From the NCBI RefSeq assembly GCF_040729435.1, contig NZ_CP160398.1, positions 3,100,001-3,164,000 on the forward strand: a stretch of 64,000 nt of DNA, in the 5' to 3' direction. This DNA comes from Pseudomonas sp. HOU2. Its GTDB lineage: Bacteria; Pseudomonadota; Gammaproteobacteria; Pseudomonadales; Pseudomonadaceae. Every line of letters begins with the position of its first letter. The first letter of the stretch is position 1. Below are positions 35,664 through 45,077 of this stretch, in pieces. The notes beneath the pieces are model-generated. The model did not search any database, was not told where the DNA came from, and worked only from the letters and a program-made list of their open reading frames with translations. The position numbers and the translations under genes are program-made.

Positions 35664-35795
35664 TGTGGCGAGGGAGCTTGCTCCCGCCGGGGTGCGCAGC
35701 AGCCCCAAAACCAGACACTGCGGTGCCTCAGGGAAACCGGGTTCAGCGGGTTACGACTGCTGCGCAGTCGAGCGGGAGCAAGCTCCCTCGCCACA
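35664..35795. repeat. REPIN, family C, inside the T6SS locus
   Basis: Outer arms tgtggcgagggagcttgctc and their complement surround a 132-base element with an inner ctgctgcgcagtcg-type palindrome. It ends about 30 bases from the sfa stop codon, inside the T6SS gene block. Same layout as 9317-9449 and 57899-58031. Confidence 0.88.
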
Positions 35796-35825
35796 GGGGA
35801 ATTCGCCTTCCAATAAGTGTTCACG

Positions 35826-37346
35826 TCAACCATCGAAATCACCCAGGTTGATATTCAGGCGCCCGAGGCGGTACAGCAGGGTGCGGCGTGGCAGGCCCAG
35901 TTCGCGGGCGGCGAGGGTCTGGTTGCCGTCGTTCTTGCGCAGGCAGTCGAGCAACAACGTGCGTTCGACTTTTTCCAGGCGTTCGCGCAGGTTCAGGCCG
36001 CTGTGGTCTTCGGGGATCGGCTCCATGCGCAGGGAGAAATGCTCGGCCAGCAATTCGCCGCCCTCGCACAACAGCACCGCGCGTTCGACCAGTGCCTTGA
36101 GTTCGCGCACGTTGCCGGGGAAGGTGTAACCGGACAGGTGTTCCAGCGCCGCGCTCGACCAGCGCACCGGATCACGCTGCAAATACGCGCAGGTCTTCTC
36201 GGCGAAGTGCTGAGCCAGCTCGAGGATGTCGCCTTCGCGCTGACGCAGGGCCGGCAGCTCGATCGGGAACTGCGCGAGGCGGTAATACAAGTCCTCGCGG
36301 AATTTGCCTTCGCTGACCAGCGTCGACAGATCGCGGTGCGTCGCGGCGATGATGCGCACGTCGATCTTGTGCGTGTCGTTGGAACCCAGCGGACGAATCT
36401 CGCCCTCCTGCAACACCCGCAGAATCTTCGCTTGCAGCGACAGCGGCATGTCGCCGATCTCGTCGAGCAACAGCGTGCCACCGTTGGCCGCATCGAACAG
36501 ACCCGCGCGGTCGCGATCGGCACCGGTGAAAGCGCCTTTGCGATAGCCGAACAGCTCGCTTTCCAGCAGGTTTTCCGGGACTGCCGCGCAGTTCTGCACG
36601 ATGAACGCCTGAGAGCGGCGCGGGCCGCAATCGTGAATCGCCCGGGCCACGACTTCCTTGCCGGTGCCGGTCTCGCCACGCAGCAGCACGGTGTACGGGC
36701 TGTGCAGGACTTTGCTGATCAGCGAATGGGTCTGACGCATCGCCGCGCTTTTGCCGATCAGGCCATAGCCGTTGATGCTCGGCACACTGCGCGCCACCGT
36801 GGCCGACTCGGCCGGCGGCTGGCGCAGACGCTGCAGCAAATGCAGCTGACCAAGAACGAACGAGCCGAGCTGGCCAAGGGAATCGGCAAAACCCTGCAGG
36901 TCGACGTGACGGCGACTGGCGCACAGCAGCAGGCCTTCAACCGCTTTCTGCTGATTGACCAGTGGCACGCACAGCAGCGATTGCCAGGCACCAGCGGTGG
37001 CCGGCAAAAAGCTGGTCTCGTGCAGGCTGGCACCCAGATCGTCGAGGCAGACCACGCGGTTCTGGCACAAGGCAAACTGCAGCAGCTGCTCACCGTTGTA
37101 GTCCGCCGGCAGGCTGGTGGCAGCGCGCGGTTGCAGCGCGCCGTCGAGGCATTCGGCGTTCATCCCCAGGCAGGTGTGGGTAGCGTCGAGCAGGTACAGC
37201 TGCGTCAGTTCGCAACCGCTCAGCTCGGCCAACCCGCGCACGAAGTCACCCAGCAGCGCAGCACCGTCCGCCGCGCGCGACAGGCTGGCGAACTGCGCCA
37301 GCAAGGCTTCGGCATAGACCAGTGGCTGCGGCACTTGAGTGAACAT
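35826..37346 (-). CDS. Sigma-54-dependent activator of the T6SS (Sfa/VasH type)
   Basis: The 506-residue product has an N-terminal GAF-like sensor (residues about 20-180), the AAA+ domain with Walker A GETGTGKE at 224-231 and the sigma-54 contact loop GAFTGA at 271-276, and a C-terminal Fis-type helix-turn-helix ([24 protein letters not shown]). Activators at this place in HSI-II loci drive RpoN promoters for hcp and vgrG. ATG at 37346 follows GAGG by 8 bases; the GTG at 37355 overlaps the clpV end. Confidence 0.93.
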   Translation of the reverse strand: MFTQVPQPLVYAEALLAQFASLSRAADGAALLGDFVRGLAELSGCELTQLYLLDATHTCLGMNAECLDGALQPRAATSLPADYNGEQLLQFALCQNRVVCLDDLGASLHETSFLPATAGAWQSLLCVPLVNQQKAVEGLLLCASRRHVDLQGFADSLGQLGSFVLGQLHLLQRLRQPPAESATVARSVPSINGYGLIGKSAAMRQTHSLISKVLHSPYTVLLRGETGTGKEVVARAIHDCGPRRSQAFIVQNCAAVPENLLESELFGYRKGAFTGADRDRAGLFDAANGGTLLLDEIGDMPLSLQAKILRVLQEGEIRPLGSNDTHKIDVRIIAATHRDLSTLVSEGKFREDLYYRLAQFPIELPALRQREGDILELAQHFAEKTCAYLQRDPVRWSSAALEHLSGYTFPGNVRELKALVERAVLLCEGGELLAEHFSLRMEPIPEDHSGLNLRERLEKVERTLLLDCLRKNDGNQTLAARELGLPRRTLLYRLGRLNINLGDFDG

Positions 37347-37356
37347 CACACCCACC

Positions 37357-40014
37357 TCAGGCGAACTCGCACGTCACGCTGGCGTTGCCGTCGAGCGTGG
37401 CATGCACACGCTTGAGGCTTTCACCGGTGGCCATTGCGTCGAGCAAGCGGTCGGCCACCAGCGGCAGCACGTGCTGGTCGAGCAGATGGTCGATCAGGCG
37501 CGCGCCGCTTTCGCTTTGCGTGCAGCGCTCGGACAGGTGATCGACGAGGTTCTGGCACCAGCTGAAATCCAGCTGACGACGGTTCAGACGCTCGCCCAGA
37601 CGACCGAGTTTGATCTCGATCAGCTCGCGCAGCACCGGGCCGCCGACCGGGTAGTACGGCACCACTTTCATCCGCGCCAGCAGCGCCGGTTTGAAGTGTT
37701 TGCTCAGCACCGGGCGAATCGTCTCTTCCAGCAGCTCGGCGGTCGGGCGCGCGCCGTCTTCGCAGAGGTCGCTGATCTTGTCGCTACCGAGGTTCGAAGT
37801 CATCAGGATCAGGGTGTTGCGGAAGTCGATTTCGCGACCTTCGCCGTCGTTGGCCACGCCCTTGTCGAAGATTTGGTAGAACAGGTTGAGCACGTCCGGA
37901 TCAGCCTTCTCGACCTCATCGAGCAGCACCACCGAGTACGGCTTCTGCCGTACCGCTTCGGTGAGCATGCCGCCCTCGCCGTAACCGACGTAGCCCGGTG
38001 GCGCACCGATCAGACGCGAGACGGTGTGCTTCTCCTGGAATTCGGACATATTGATGGTGGTGATGAAACGGTCGCCGCCGTACAGCAGGTCAGCCAGGGC
38101 CAGTGCTGTTTCGGTCTTGCCGACGCCGCTCGGGCCAACCAGCAGGAACACGCCGACCGGTGCATCAGGTTTATTCAGGCCAGCCGCCGTGGCGCGCATC
38201 GAGCGATCCAGTGCGTGCACGGCTTGTTCCTGACCCCGGATACGCGTGCGCAGATCGGTGGCGAAACTCGCGACCTTGGCGTTGTGCTCGCGGGCCAGTT
38301 GCGCCAACGGCACGCCGGTCCAGGCGCTGATCACTTCGGCCACCAGGCGCGGGCAGACTTCGAAGCTGACCAGACGTTCTTTGACTTGAGCAGCGGTGAG
38401 GGCGCTGTGGGTCTGGTGCAGTTCGGCTTCCAGCGCTTCGACGCTCTGGCCTTCCTCGACCTCGGCGGCGATGGTTTCGATCACCGTGCCTTCGGCGTCT
38501 TCTTCAACGCTGACGGTCGGCTCGACGGCAGCTGCTTCGCGGGCCTTGGCCAGTTGCTGACGCAGTTCCAGCAGGCGCTCGGCCAGTTGTTTCTGTTCGG
38601 TCCACAGACTTTCCAGCGCGACCATTTCGCTTTCGGCTTCGTCCAGCCGCGCTTCCAGCGCATCCAGCGCTTCGTGGTCGATCAGCAGACCGGCCTCGGC
38701 ATCGCGGCGCAGGGCCTGACGCTGACGGCCACCTTCGGCCAGTTCGCCACGCAGGCGCTCAAGGCTTTCCGGGGCAGCGGCGAGGCTGATGCGCACGCGG
38801 GCACACGCGGTGTCGAGCACATCGACGGCTTTGTCCGGCAGCTGCCGACCTGCCAGGTAACGCGCCGACAATTCCGCCGCCGAGACCACCGCGTCATCGC
38901 GCAGGTAGATGCCGTGGCTCTTCTCGTAGACCTGCGCCAGACCACGCAGGATGGTCACCGCTTCGCTGACGGTCGGTTCGTGCAACTGCACCGGTTGGAA
39001 ACGCCGGGCCAGCGCCGGGTCCTTCTCGAAGTATTTCTTGTACTCGGCCCAGGTGGTCGCGGCGATGGTGCGCAGTTCACCGCGAGCCAGCGCCGGTTTC
39101 AGCAGGTTGGCCGCGTCGGAACCGCCGGCATTGCCGCCCGCGCCGATCAGGGTGTGGGCTTCGTCGATGAACAGGATGATCGGTTTCGGCGAGGCTTTGA
39201 CCTCGTCGATCACACCTTTGAGACGACGCTCGAATTCGCCTTTGACGCTGGCGCCGGCCTGCAGCAGGCCCATGTCCAGCGACAGCAGTTCAACACCCTT
39301 GAGCACCTGCGGCACTTCACCGGCAGCGATGCGCGAGGCCAGGCCTTCGACGATGGCGGTTTTACCGACGCCGGCCTCACCCACGACGATCGGGTTGTTC
39401 TTGCGGCGACGGGCAAGGATGTCGACCATCTGCCGGATCGCGCCATCGCGGCACAGCACCGGGTCGAGTTTGCCGTCGCGCGCCTGCTGGGTCAGGTTGT
39501 GGGTGAAACGCTGCAGCAGCGATTCGCCTTGAGCGGCCGGCTTGCCGTTGGCGGCCGGTTGCTCCTGTTGCGACAGGGCAAATTCCTTCAGGCGATCGAT
39601 GTTCAGTTTGGCGAGCAGCGGCTGATAACGGCTGCCGGCGTAGCGCATCGGGTTGCGCAGCAGCGCAAGGATCAGCGCGGCGTCTTCGACCTGGGTCTGG
39701 CCCAGTTCGAGGTTGGCCACCAGCAGCGCGTCTTGCAGCCACTGCACCAGTTCCGGGGCGAACACCGGGTTGCGCGAGGCGCTGTGTTCAACGCGAGATT
39801 GCAGTGCGGCGCTCAGTTCACCGGCATCGACATCCGCATCCTGCAACGCACGCGACAGCAAGCCGTGCGGACGCTCCAGCAGGCCCAGCAGCAGGTCTTC
39901 GACGAGGATCTTGCTGCCGCCACGGGCCACGCAACGTTCGGCCGAACGCTCCAGATCACGACGGGTTTCGGCGTCCAGCGCCTGGATGAGTTGTTGCAGG
40001 TCTACGTTGATCAT
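37357..40014 (-). CDS. tssH: TssH (ClpV) sheath-recycling ATPase
   Basis: The 885-residue AAA+ protein has an N-terminal Clp-N domain (residues 1-150) that binds the contracted sheath, Walker A boxes GEAGVGKT (212-219) and GPSGVGKT (about 627-634), a long middle coiled-coil, and a C-terminal D2 small domain. It disassembles TssBC after firing. It lies between tssG and the sigma-54 activator. Confidence 0.96.
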   Translation of the reverse strand: MINVDLQQLIQALDAETRRDLERSAERCVARGGSKILVEDLLLGLLERPHGLLSRALQDADVDAGELSAALQSRVEHSASRNPVFAPELVQWLQDALLVANLELGQTQVEDAALILALLRNPMRYAGSRYQPLLAKLNIDRLKEFALSQQEQPAANGKPAAQGESLLQRFTHNLTQQARDGKLDPVLCRDGAIRQMVDILARRRKNNPIVVGEAGVGKTAIVEGLASRIAAGEVPQVLKGVELLSLDMGLLQAGASVKGEFERRLKGVIDEVKASPKPIILFIDEAHTLIGAGGNAGGSDAANLLKPALARGELRTIAATTWAEYKKYFEKDPALARRFQPVQLHEPTVSEAVTILRGLAQVYEKSHGIYLRDDAVVSAAELSARYLAGRQLPDKAVDVLDTACARVRISLAAAPESLERLRGELAEGGRQRQALRRDAEAGLLIDHEALDALEARLDEAESEMVALESLWTEQKQLAERLLELRQQLAKAREAAAVEPTVSVEEDAEGTVIETIAAEVEEGQSVEALEAELHQTHSALTAAQVKERLVSFEVCPRLVAEVISAWTGVPLAQLAREHNAKVASFATDLRTRIRGQEQAVHALDRSMRATAAGLNKPDAPVGVFLLVGPSGVGKTETALALADLLYGGDRFITTINMSEFQEKHTVSRLIGAPPGYVGYGEGGMLTEAVRQKPYSVVLLDEVEKADPDVLNLFYQIFDKGVANDGEGREIDFRNTLILMTSNLGSDKISDLCEDGARPTAELLEETIRPVLSKHFKPALLARMKVVPYYPVGGPVLRELIEIKLGRLGERLNRRQLDFSWCQNLVDHLSERCTQSESGARLIDHLLDQHVLPLVADRLLDAMATGESLKRVHATLDGNASVTCEFA

Positions 40015-40025
40015 GGCTCACGTCC

Positions 40026-41033
40026 TTAATGAATTTTGCTGCCCAGGGTGACCACGCCGTCTGCTTTTTCGCAGCCCAGCCAGCTGGTCCACCCCAGGCG
40101 ACAGTCGTTCTTCTCACCAATGCGCAGTTCGCGGATTTCTTCCGGGCGCAGCACCAGGCGAATGTCGTAATCGAGCGGGTCACGCAAGGTGAACCGCACC
40201 AGCGCGCACAGCGGCTGGTAACCGAAACCGATCGGCAGAAATTCGTGGAATCGCTCCCAGTCGAGTTCGGTGATGTGAATGCGGAATTTGCCGCTGCGGT
40301 CGCGCACCCGCTCGCCCAGCACCAAGTCTTCACCGAGCAGGCTGTTGGCGCGACCGAGGCGGTTGCGCTGCTCGTCGAGGATTTCCACGCGGCGCTCGAT
40401 GCACTGCTCGATGACCAGGTCTTCGTGCTTGAAGTAGTAACGCAGTACGGCTTCGATCAGCGCCGCCGAGTGCGCGCGCAAGCTGAGCAAACCGAGATAC
40501 GGCAGCAGGCGCTTCCAGTTCAGTTCCTTGGCCTTGCGGATCTCGTCGCCACCCAGACCGATCAGCGCGAACAGCTGCGACGAAAACGGGTCGATCGCGC
40601 CGCTCTGGAAGCTGGCGCGATAGCGGTACTTGCGCCAGATCGGCAGCATCAGCCGTTGCAGGCGATGGTGGAACAGGTCGAGGAAATTGCGCGTCGGGTT
40701 GCCGTCCTCGCTGTCGCCCAGTGCTTGTTCGCCGTAGAACGCCGGCAGCGGCGAACCGGAGCCGACCAGCCCGATCAGGTTGAAGCGCATGCGCGCGCGC
40801 ATCTGCCCGTGCTCTTCGAAAAACTCCACGCGATCGACGTCGCTGCGCGGAAAGCCCAGGCTCGGGTTGGCCTGAAACTCCACCTGATCGTACAGATCGT
40901 CTTCGCTCAGGTACGGGTGCGCCTCGCGCAGCCGGTCGATCACCAGCAGCACGGCCTGAAACAGCGAGTACTCGCGTATTACCTTGGTCAGCCCGCTTAA
41001 AGCAGGGGCTGCAGGCCCATACGTGGTGTCCAT
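40026..41033 (-). CDS. tssG: TssG baseplate protein
   Basis: The 335-residue product has the TssG/ImpH features (EVEFFEEHGQMRARMRFNLIGLVG-type segment, PAFYGE, GGDEIRKAKELNWKRLLPYLGLLS, and the C-terminal WLGCEKADG). It forms the baseplate wedge with TssF and TssE. It overlaps tssF by 37 bases, which suggests tight translational coupling. Confidence 0.95.
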   Translation of the reverse strand: MDTTYGPAAPALSGLTKVIREYSLFQAVLLVIDRLREAHPYLSEDDLYDQVEFQANPSLGFPRSDVDRVEFFEEHGQMRARMRFNLIGLVGSGSPLPAFYGEQALGDSEDGNPTRNFLDLFHHRLQRLMLPIWRKYRYRASFQSGAIDPFSSQLFALIGLGGDEIRKAKELNWKRLLPYLGLLSLRAHSAALIEAVLRYYFKHEDLVIEQCIERRVEILDEQRNRLGRANSLLGEDLVLGERVRDRSGKFRIHITELDWERFHEFLPIGFGYQPLCALVRFTLRDPLDYDIRLVLRPEEIRELRIGEKNDCRLGWTSWLGCEKADGVVTLGSKIH

Positions 41034-42784
41034 TGGTACACCTCTCCCTGTGTGCTTTTTACCCGCAGCTCGTGGTACGAATTGAGACTGGCGTAAAGCG
41101 CGAAAAACTCGTTAAGAACCGAGGCGAAAACGAACAGGTCGCCTTCGCCGATATACCCTTCCGGGTCGATGGTCAGTTCGGTGCGCAGACCGCGTACCGG
41201 CAAGCCACGGTGCAGCCGATCGACGTGGTGGTGCTTGATGTGCTTGAGGCCGCCGAGCAGGCGTTTGCTGACCTTCTCCGCGTGCTGGTCGTAATAGCGC
41301 GGCAGGTCGTAGGTTTCGAGAATCACCTTCAACGCGTTGACGTCGGCCAGCGACAGATAGTTGAGCGACATGTTGCTGATCAGCTTCCACAGGAAGTCAC
41401 GGTTCAGCGGCGGCGCAAAGCTCGACGTGGCCGGGGTGATGTTGCGGAAACTCAAGAACTCCGGGGTCTCTTCGCAGGCCATGCAGATGTCGCCAAGCTT
41501 GAGCTTGCGCGGCAGGTTCTGGTTGGTGCAGATCAGCTCGATCGACAGGGTTTCGTGGGCTTCGGTATGGCGGATGCCGAAACTCAGGTAGGTGTCGAGG
41601 CCGTCGTGCAGCAGCGACGAACGCTGGCGGATGCTGTAATGCGGACGGCTGTTGGGCACGTCGAAACTCGGGTCATGCTCGAAGGATTCGAACGGCACGT
41701 ACTCCTGATAACCGAGGCCGCCGGGCTTCCAGCCGGTGACGGTTTCCACCGAAAACACGCCGCAGTTTTCCAGATCGTATTCCGCTGGCAGCAGCAGGTA
41801 TTCATCCTGTTTGCCGTCGAGGCGGATCGGCAGCGCATCGTGGGCGAACAGGTTGGCAATCGGCGTGCAGAACAGCTTCACGTTATCCAGGGTCGGCCGC
41901 ATGCGCATGATCCCGCTCTTGCGGATATCGAAACGCAGCTCCAGGCCGCGCATCTGCTTGAGCGTGTCTTCCGGCAGCGCCTTGAGGATGTCCAGACCGT
42001 TGACGTCGACGAACAGGAACTTGTCCTGGAAGGCGAAGTATTCCTGCAGGTAGCGATAGCCACGGAAGGTGTTCAGCGGATACGGGATCAACGCTTCTTC
42101 TTCGGCAAAGCCCACCGGCTTGACCCGGTCACCCGGAATCTTGAACGCCATCGGCTTGCCGGCCACACCGTCGATGGGCTTGCCGGCGCCGTCGAGCGGG
42201 ATCAGTTCGATGCCTTCAAGGTTGCGCAGCAGGCTCAGGTAGAGCATCTGGCTGATGTAACGTTCGCCGGCAAAGTGCAGGCGCAGTTTGCTCAGTTCCA
42301 GCTCACCGAGGTGACCGTCGGCGCTCATCTCCAGACGCAGACTCAGCAGCGAGCCGTCGCCCTTCACCGAGTAGTTCAGCGCCGCCAGATCCAGCGGCAA
42401 GACTTCAGTCGGATAGCAGGTGCGGAAGCGGCAACGCACGTCTTCGATCGGTTTGCTTTCGATCGGCGTATCGCGCTCGACCACCAGCGCCGGCCCGGAA
42501 CGCTTGAGCGGATCGAACTGCAGAATGCTGAACGCCGGCAACGGGCGCATGTAGTTCGGCCACAGCAGCTGCATCAGCGAATGGCTGAGCTCCGGCAGCT
42601 CGTCGTCGAGCTTCTGCCGCAGACGCCCGGTGAGGAACGCAAAACCTTCCAGCAACCGCTCCACATCCGGATCCCGCCCGGCCTGCCCCAGGAACGGCGC
42701 CAACGCCGGACTACGCTCGGCGAAACGGCGACCGAGTTGGCGCAGTGCGGTGAGTTCGCTTTGGTAGTAGTGGTTAAAGGACAC
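40997..42784 (-). CDS. tssF: TssF baseplate protein
   Basis: The 595-residue product carries the TssF/ImpG signature (FNHYYQSELTALRQLGRRFAER at the start, RDPDVERLLEGFAFLTGRLRQKLDDE, and FPAFSILQF-like strands) and full family length. It joins TssG and TssE in the wedge complex. The gap between it and the upstream small membrane gene is about 145 bases and holds no gene I can see. Confidence 0.95.
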   Translation of the reverse strand: MSFNHYYQSELTALRQLGRRFAERSPALAPFLGQAGRDPDVERLLEGFAFLTGRLRQKLDDELPELSHSLMQLLWPNYMRPLPAFSILQFDPLKRSGPALVVERDTPIESKPIEDVRCRFRTCYPTEVLPLDLAALNYSVKGDGSLLSLRLEMSADGHLGELELSKLRLHFAGERYISQMLYLSLLRNLEGIELIPLDGAGKPIDGVAGKPMAFKIPGDRVKPVGFAEEEALIPYPLNTFRGYRYLQEYFAFQDKFLFVDVNGLDILKALPEDTLKQMRGLELRFDIRKSGIMRMRPTLDNVKLFCTPIANLFAHDALPIRLDGKQDEYLLLPAEYDLENCGVFSVETVTGWKPGGLGYQEYVPFESFEHDPSFDVPNSRPHYSIRQRSSLLHDGLDTYLSFGIRHTEAHETLSIELICTNQNLPRKLKLGDICMACEETPEFLSFRNITPATSSFAPPLNRDFLWKLISNMSLNYLSLADVNALKVILETYDLPRYYDQHAEKVSKRLLGGLKHIKHHHVDRLHRGLPVRGLRTELTIDPEGYIGEGDLFVFASVLNEFFALYASLNSYHELRVKSTQGEVYQWTPRMGLQPLL

Positions 42785-42928
42785 GGGTTACCTGCCTGGT
42801 AGTGGATCGCATGAAAAACATTCTTTGGAGCACGATTGTCGTTGCGGACATACAGCGTCTCCTGGCGATGCGGTTCCGGGTGTTGATGGCAGAATGAGGG
42901 ATCGTCTGCGCGACGCGCACGTAGAAAT

Positions 42929-43333
42929 TCATCGCTGTGCGGCTCCTTGTTTTTGCGGAGTGATCTCGACGCCCGTATACACATAGAGCTCTTTGCCGCC
43001 GTAGCCACCAATTGCCGCAGCGCTGAGTGGATGGCTATCCCGGGTGCCATATCGAACCCAGCCTTCTGTCCACATCTCACCATTTTCGTGACGAATTTCC
43101 ACGTAATAGTTGGGCGCTTCGTGCTTGGTGATCTCGACAAAAACCCCGCCATCCTCGGCGCCAATCCACAACGCGTGGGGATTAGCGAAGAGCTTCGGTT
43201 CGGTCGAGCTTTCCATTCGCAACAGCAATGCGAAGCCGACCAGAATCGTCAGCAAACCGACCGAGCAGAGGAAAGTGGCAAGGCATTGCCACGCCCTTGA
43301 TTTCATTGAGCCGTGCCCGCAAAAAAACTTCAT
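42929..43333 (-). CDS. Small membrane-anchored protein, candidate immunity protein
   Basis: The 134-residue product has one N-terminal membrane segment (about residues 17-38: LATFLCSVGLLTILVGFALLL) followed by a soluble, probably periplasmic, domain (EDGGVFVEITKHEAPNYYVEIRHENGE). It overlaps the upstream four-segment membrane gene by 4 bases (ATGA). An in-frame ATG at 43306 is an alternative start. Its place in the PAAR-effector module makes a second immunity or accessory protein plausible. Confidence 0.58.
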   Translation of the reverse strand: MKFFCGHGSMKSRAWQCLATFLCSVGLLTILVGFALLLRMESSTEPKLFANPHALWIGAEDGGVFVEITKHEAPNYYVEIRHENGEMWTEGWVRYGTRDSHPLSAAAIGGYGGKELYVYTGVEITPQKQGAAQR

Positions 43334-43707
43334 GTCATGACCCGAGCCAACAACATCTTGTCAAGCTTGCCAGCCAGCCATATCGCCAAAATAGTTAGTC
43401 CACCCGTTAAAACGCTATAAGCGGCCGCGCGAACAGGATAAAGCGGCAACAGATAAACCAATATCAATGCAACCATTAGAAAAACAATGCTAACTTTCAC
43501 CATTCGCCTTGGAATTACAGCAACAACTAAATTTACAAAAACAAACAGATAAAACACCATATACATGGCAATCCCGATGGAAGCACCACGCGAGGTCAGC
43601 CCACCAAATAAAAACTTGTACAGCGAAACACCATAGTAATTAACCACGACATAAATGACGCAGGCAAAAAAATGTACTAATAAACCCGCCGCTAGCCTCA
43701 CCATCAT
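43330..43707 (-). CDS. Four-segment membrane protein, candidate immunity protein
   Basis: The 125-residue product has four hydrophobic segments (LLVHFFACVIYVVVNYYG, MYMVFYLFVFVNLVVAVIP, IVFLMVALILVYLLPLY, VLTGGLTILAIWLAG), so it is an integral inner-membrane protein. It follows the unknown protein gene by translational overlap and precedes the single-segment gene. Small multi-span membrane proteins beside T6SS toxins are commonly immunity proteins. ATG at 43707 has GGAG 10 bases upstream; a GTG at 43716 is the alternative. AT-rich relative to the core. Confidence 0.6.
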   Translation of the reverse strand: MMVRLAAGLLVHFFACVIYVVVNYYGVSLYKFLFGGLTSRGASIGIAMYMVFYLFVFVNLVVAVIPRRMVKVSIVFLMVALILVYLLPLYPVRAAAYSVLTGGLTILAIWLAGKLDKMLLARVMT

Positions 43708-44555
43708 CTTTTCCACTCTCCATACTTATCTACAGAGCCTTGTGTGATGGAGGTTCTTAACTTCTGATCGGATGTGCCGAGATAAACCGTACTGGTCACC
43801 ACTTTCTCGCGATAGCCCATTCGTCCGGCAAATACTCTTACCGTTTCAGTGCGTAGTTCAAAATTTTCCGAAGCCCATAAAGCCCCACGCAGCACCATAT
43901 AATTATCGTACTCATTGGTCTTGTCCTCCTTTGGAAATATAGGAAGACCATCACCATACTTCATACCGGTTTCAACGGTTTTCTTAATGGCAGCTTCCAA
44001 AGATTTGGTTTCTTCCAGATATAAACGATATGTATCGGTCGCGAACGGTATTTGCCCAACCCCGTCAGCCCAATAGGGCTCACCATCAATCATGACCATT
44101 AAAAATCCGGCACCACCCTCAGAACTATTTTTCCAATCACCGGGCATTGTCGGGGCAAAGCTAATTGACATCCGGTCAATAATTGCAAATTTGATAATTT
44201 GCGCCCAACTAAACTGTTTATAGGCGTTGTAGGCGTCTGTACCGGCAGTTTTAGACTCGGGATTCACCCAAATTTTCTTCCGGTAATTATCAGCCAACGG
44301 CTCAAACCACTGAATTGCTTCCGCATACAGTTTCTCAGCTTTCATGATCCTGAACTGAACATCTGTTGCATTCGGTTTTAGAGCAAAAAGTGGCACCCCA
44401 TTTCCTCTGGTTATTAACCAGACGTGAGGCAATGGAAGCTGTTTCGGTTTTTTATCTTCACTCGGCGTAGTTTCGGCTTTGATTTTCAGTTCCGTTTTTC
44501 CATCGGAAGTCTCGAAAATGTGCGCAACGCCGTCGATGACAATAGAGGTTTCCAC
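43704..44555 (-). CDS. Candidate T6SS effector, unknown family
   Basis: The 283-residue product has no signal peptide or membrane segment. It begins at a GTG with GGAG 7 bases upstream and lies 4 bases after the PAAR stop. The N-terminal 50 residues are charged and low-complexity (KTELKIKAETTPSEDKKP), as in a linker after a docking part; the rest is mixed alpha/beta with FSWAQIIKFAIIDRMSISFAP, GAGFLMVMIDGEPYWADGVG and VRVFAGRMGYREKV. I recognise no catalytic motif. Position directly after a PAAR gene and before likely immunity genes suggests a toxin. It is AT-rich relative to the T6SS core. Confidence 0.6.
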   Translation of the reverse strand: METSIVIDGVAHIFETSDGKTELKIKAETTPSEDKKPKQLPLPHVWLITRGNGVPLFALKPNATDVQFRIMKAEKLYAEAIQWFEPLADNYRKKIWVNPESKTAGTDAYNAYKQFSWAQIIKFAIIDRMSISFAPTMPGDWKNSSEGGAGFLMVMIDGEPYWADGVGQIPFATDTYRLYLEETKSLEAAIKKTVETGMKYGDGLPIFPKEDKTNEYDNYMVLRGALWASENFELRTETVRVFAGRMGYREKVVTSTVYLGTSDQKLRTSITQGSVDKYGEWKR

Positions 44556-44559
44556 GCGA

Positions 44560-45066
44560 TTACTCCGACGACACGTAGATGGTAACCATCTCGGCTTGTT
44601 TTCCAGTGGAGAAACACCCTGTGCCTCCAGCCGCCGATGAACATCCTGCTTTCTCTAAGCCACTGTCAGAAAGCATTCTGTAATTGAGGTTTGCTACTGG
44701 CTGTCCGTCCGCTGTATGGAAAGAAAAAACACGGTTGAAGACTCCAGGAATGACTAACGGCTCCGGCGGCACAAACGGCGCCGGCGAATGCGAATTACCG
44801 ATAATCACCGTCCCGGAGCCGGCAGTGACCTTGTTGCCATGGGCCCCGACTGAACCTACGGTGGCGGCAGGTTTGCCATTGATCAAAACCGTGGTCGCCA
44901 GATCGCCAACCAACGCACCACCACACGCCGAGGCATCGCCTTGGCGGGCGGCCGCGAGGCCGTCGAAGAACACGTCACCGGAACCGGCGGCGATCGGGTT
45001 GGTGCCGTGGCCTGGGAGTGGGCAAGCGGTGGGGTCGGATACGCGTGCTGCGGGTTTGCCAGACAT
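44560..45066 (-). CDS. PAAR-domain spike-tip protein with C-terminal extension
   Basis: The 168-residue product begins with a PAAR domain (residues 1-100: PAARVSDPTACPLPGHGTNP, SGDVFFDGLAAARQGDAS, LINGKPAATVGSVGAHG, TVIIGN) that caps the VgrG spike. Residues about 110-168 form an extension with VFNRVFSFHTADGQPVANLNY, resembling the transthyretin-like (TTR) extensions reported on some PAAR proteins, ending in two cysteines. AAGGAG precedes the ATG. It is inserted between tssE and the unknown cargo gene. Confidence 0.9.
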   Translation of the reverse strand: MSGKPAARVSDPTACPLPGHGTNPIAAGSGDVFFDGLAAARQGDASACGGALVGDLATTVLINGKPAATVGSVGAHGNKVTAGSGTVIIGNSHSPAPFVPPEPLVIPGVFNRVFSFHTADGQPVANLNYRMLSDSGLEKAGCSSAAGGTGCFSTGKQAEMVTIYVSSE

Positions 45067-45077
45067 CGGGAATCTCC

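Noticed and set aside
37339..40029. Plus-strand open frame of 896 codons opposite tssH
   Set aside because: Same reason: a mirror frame of the ClpV gene with no recognised motif or start signal.
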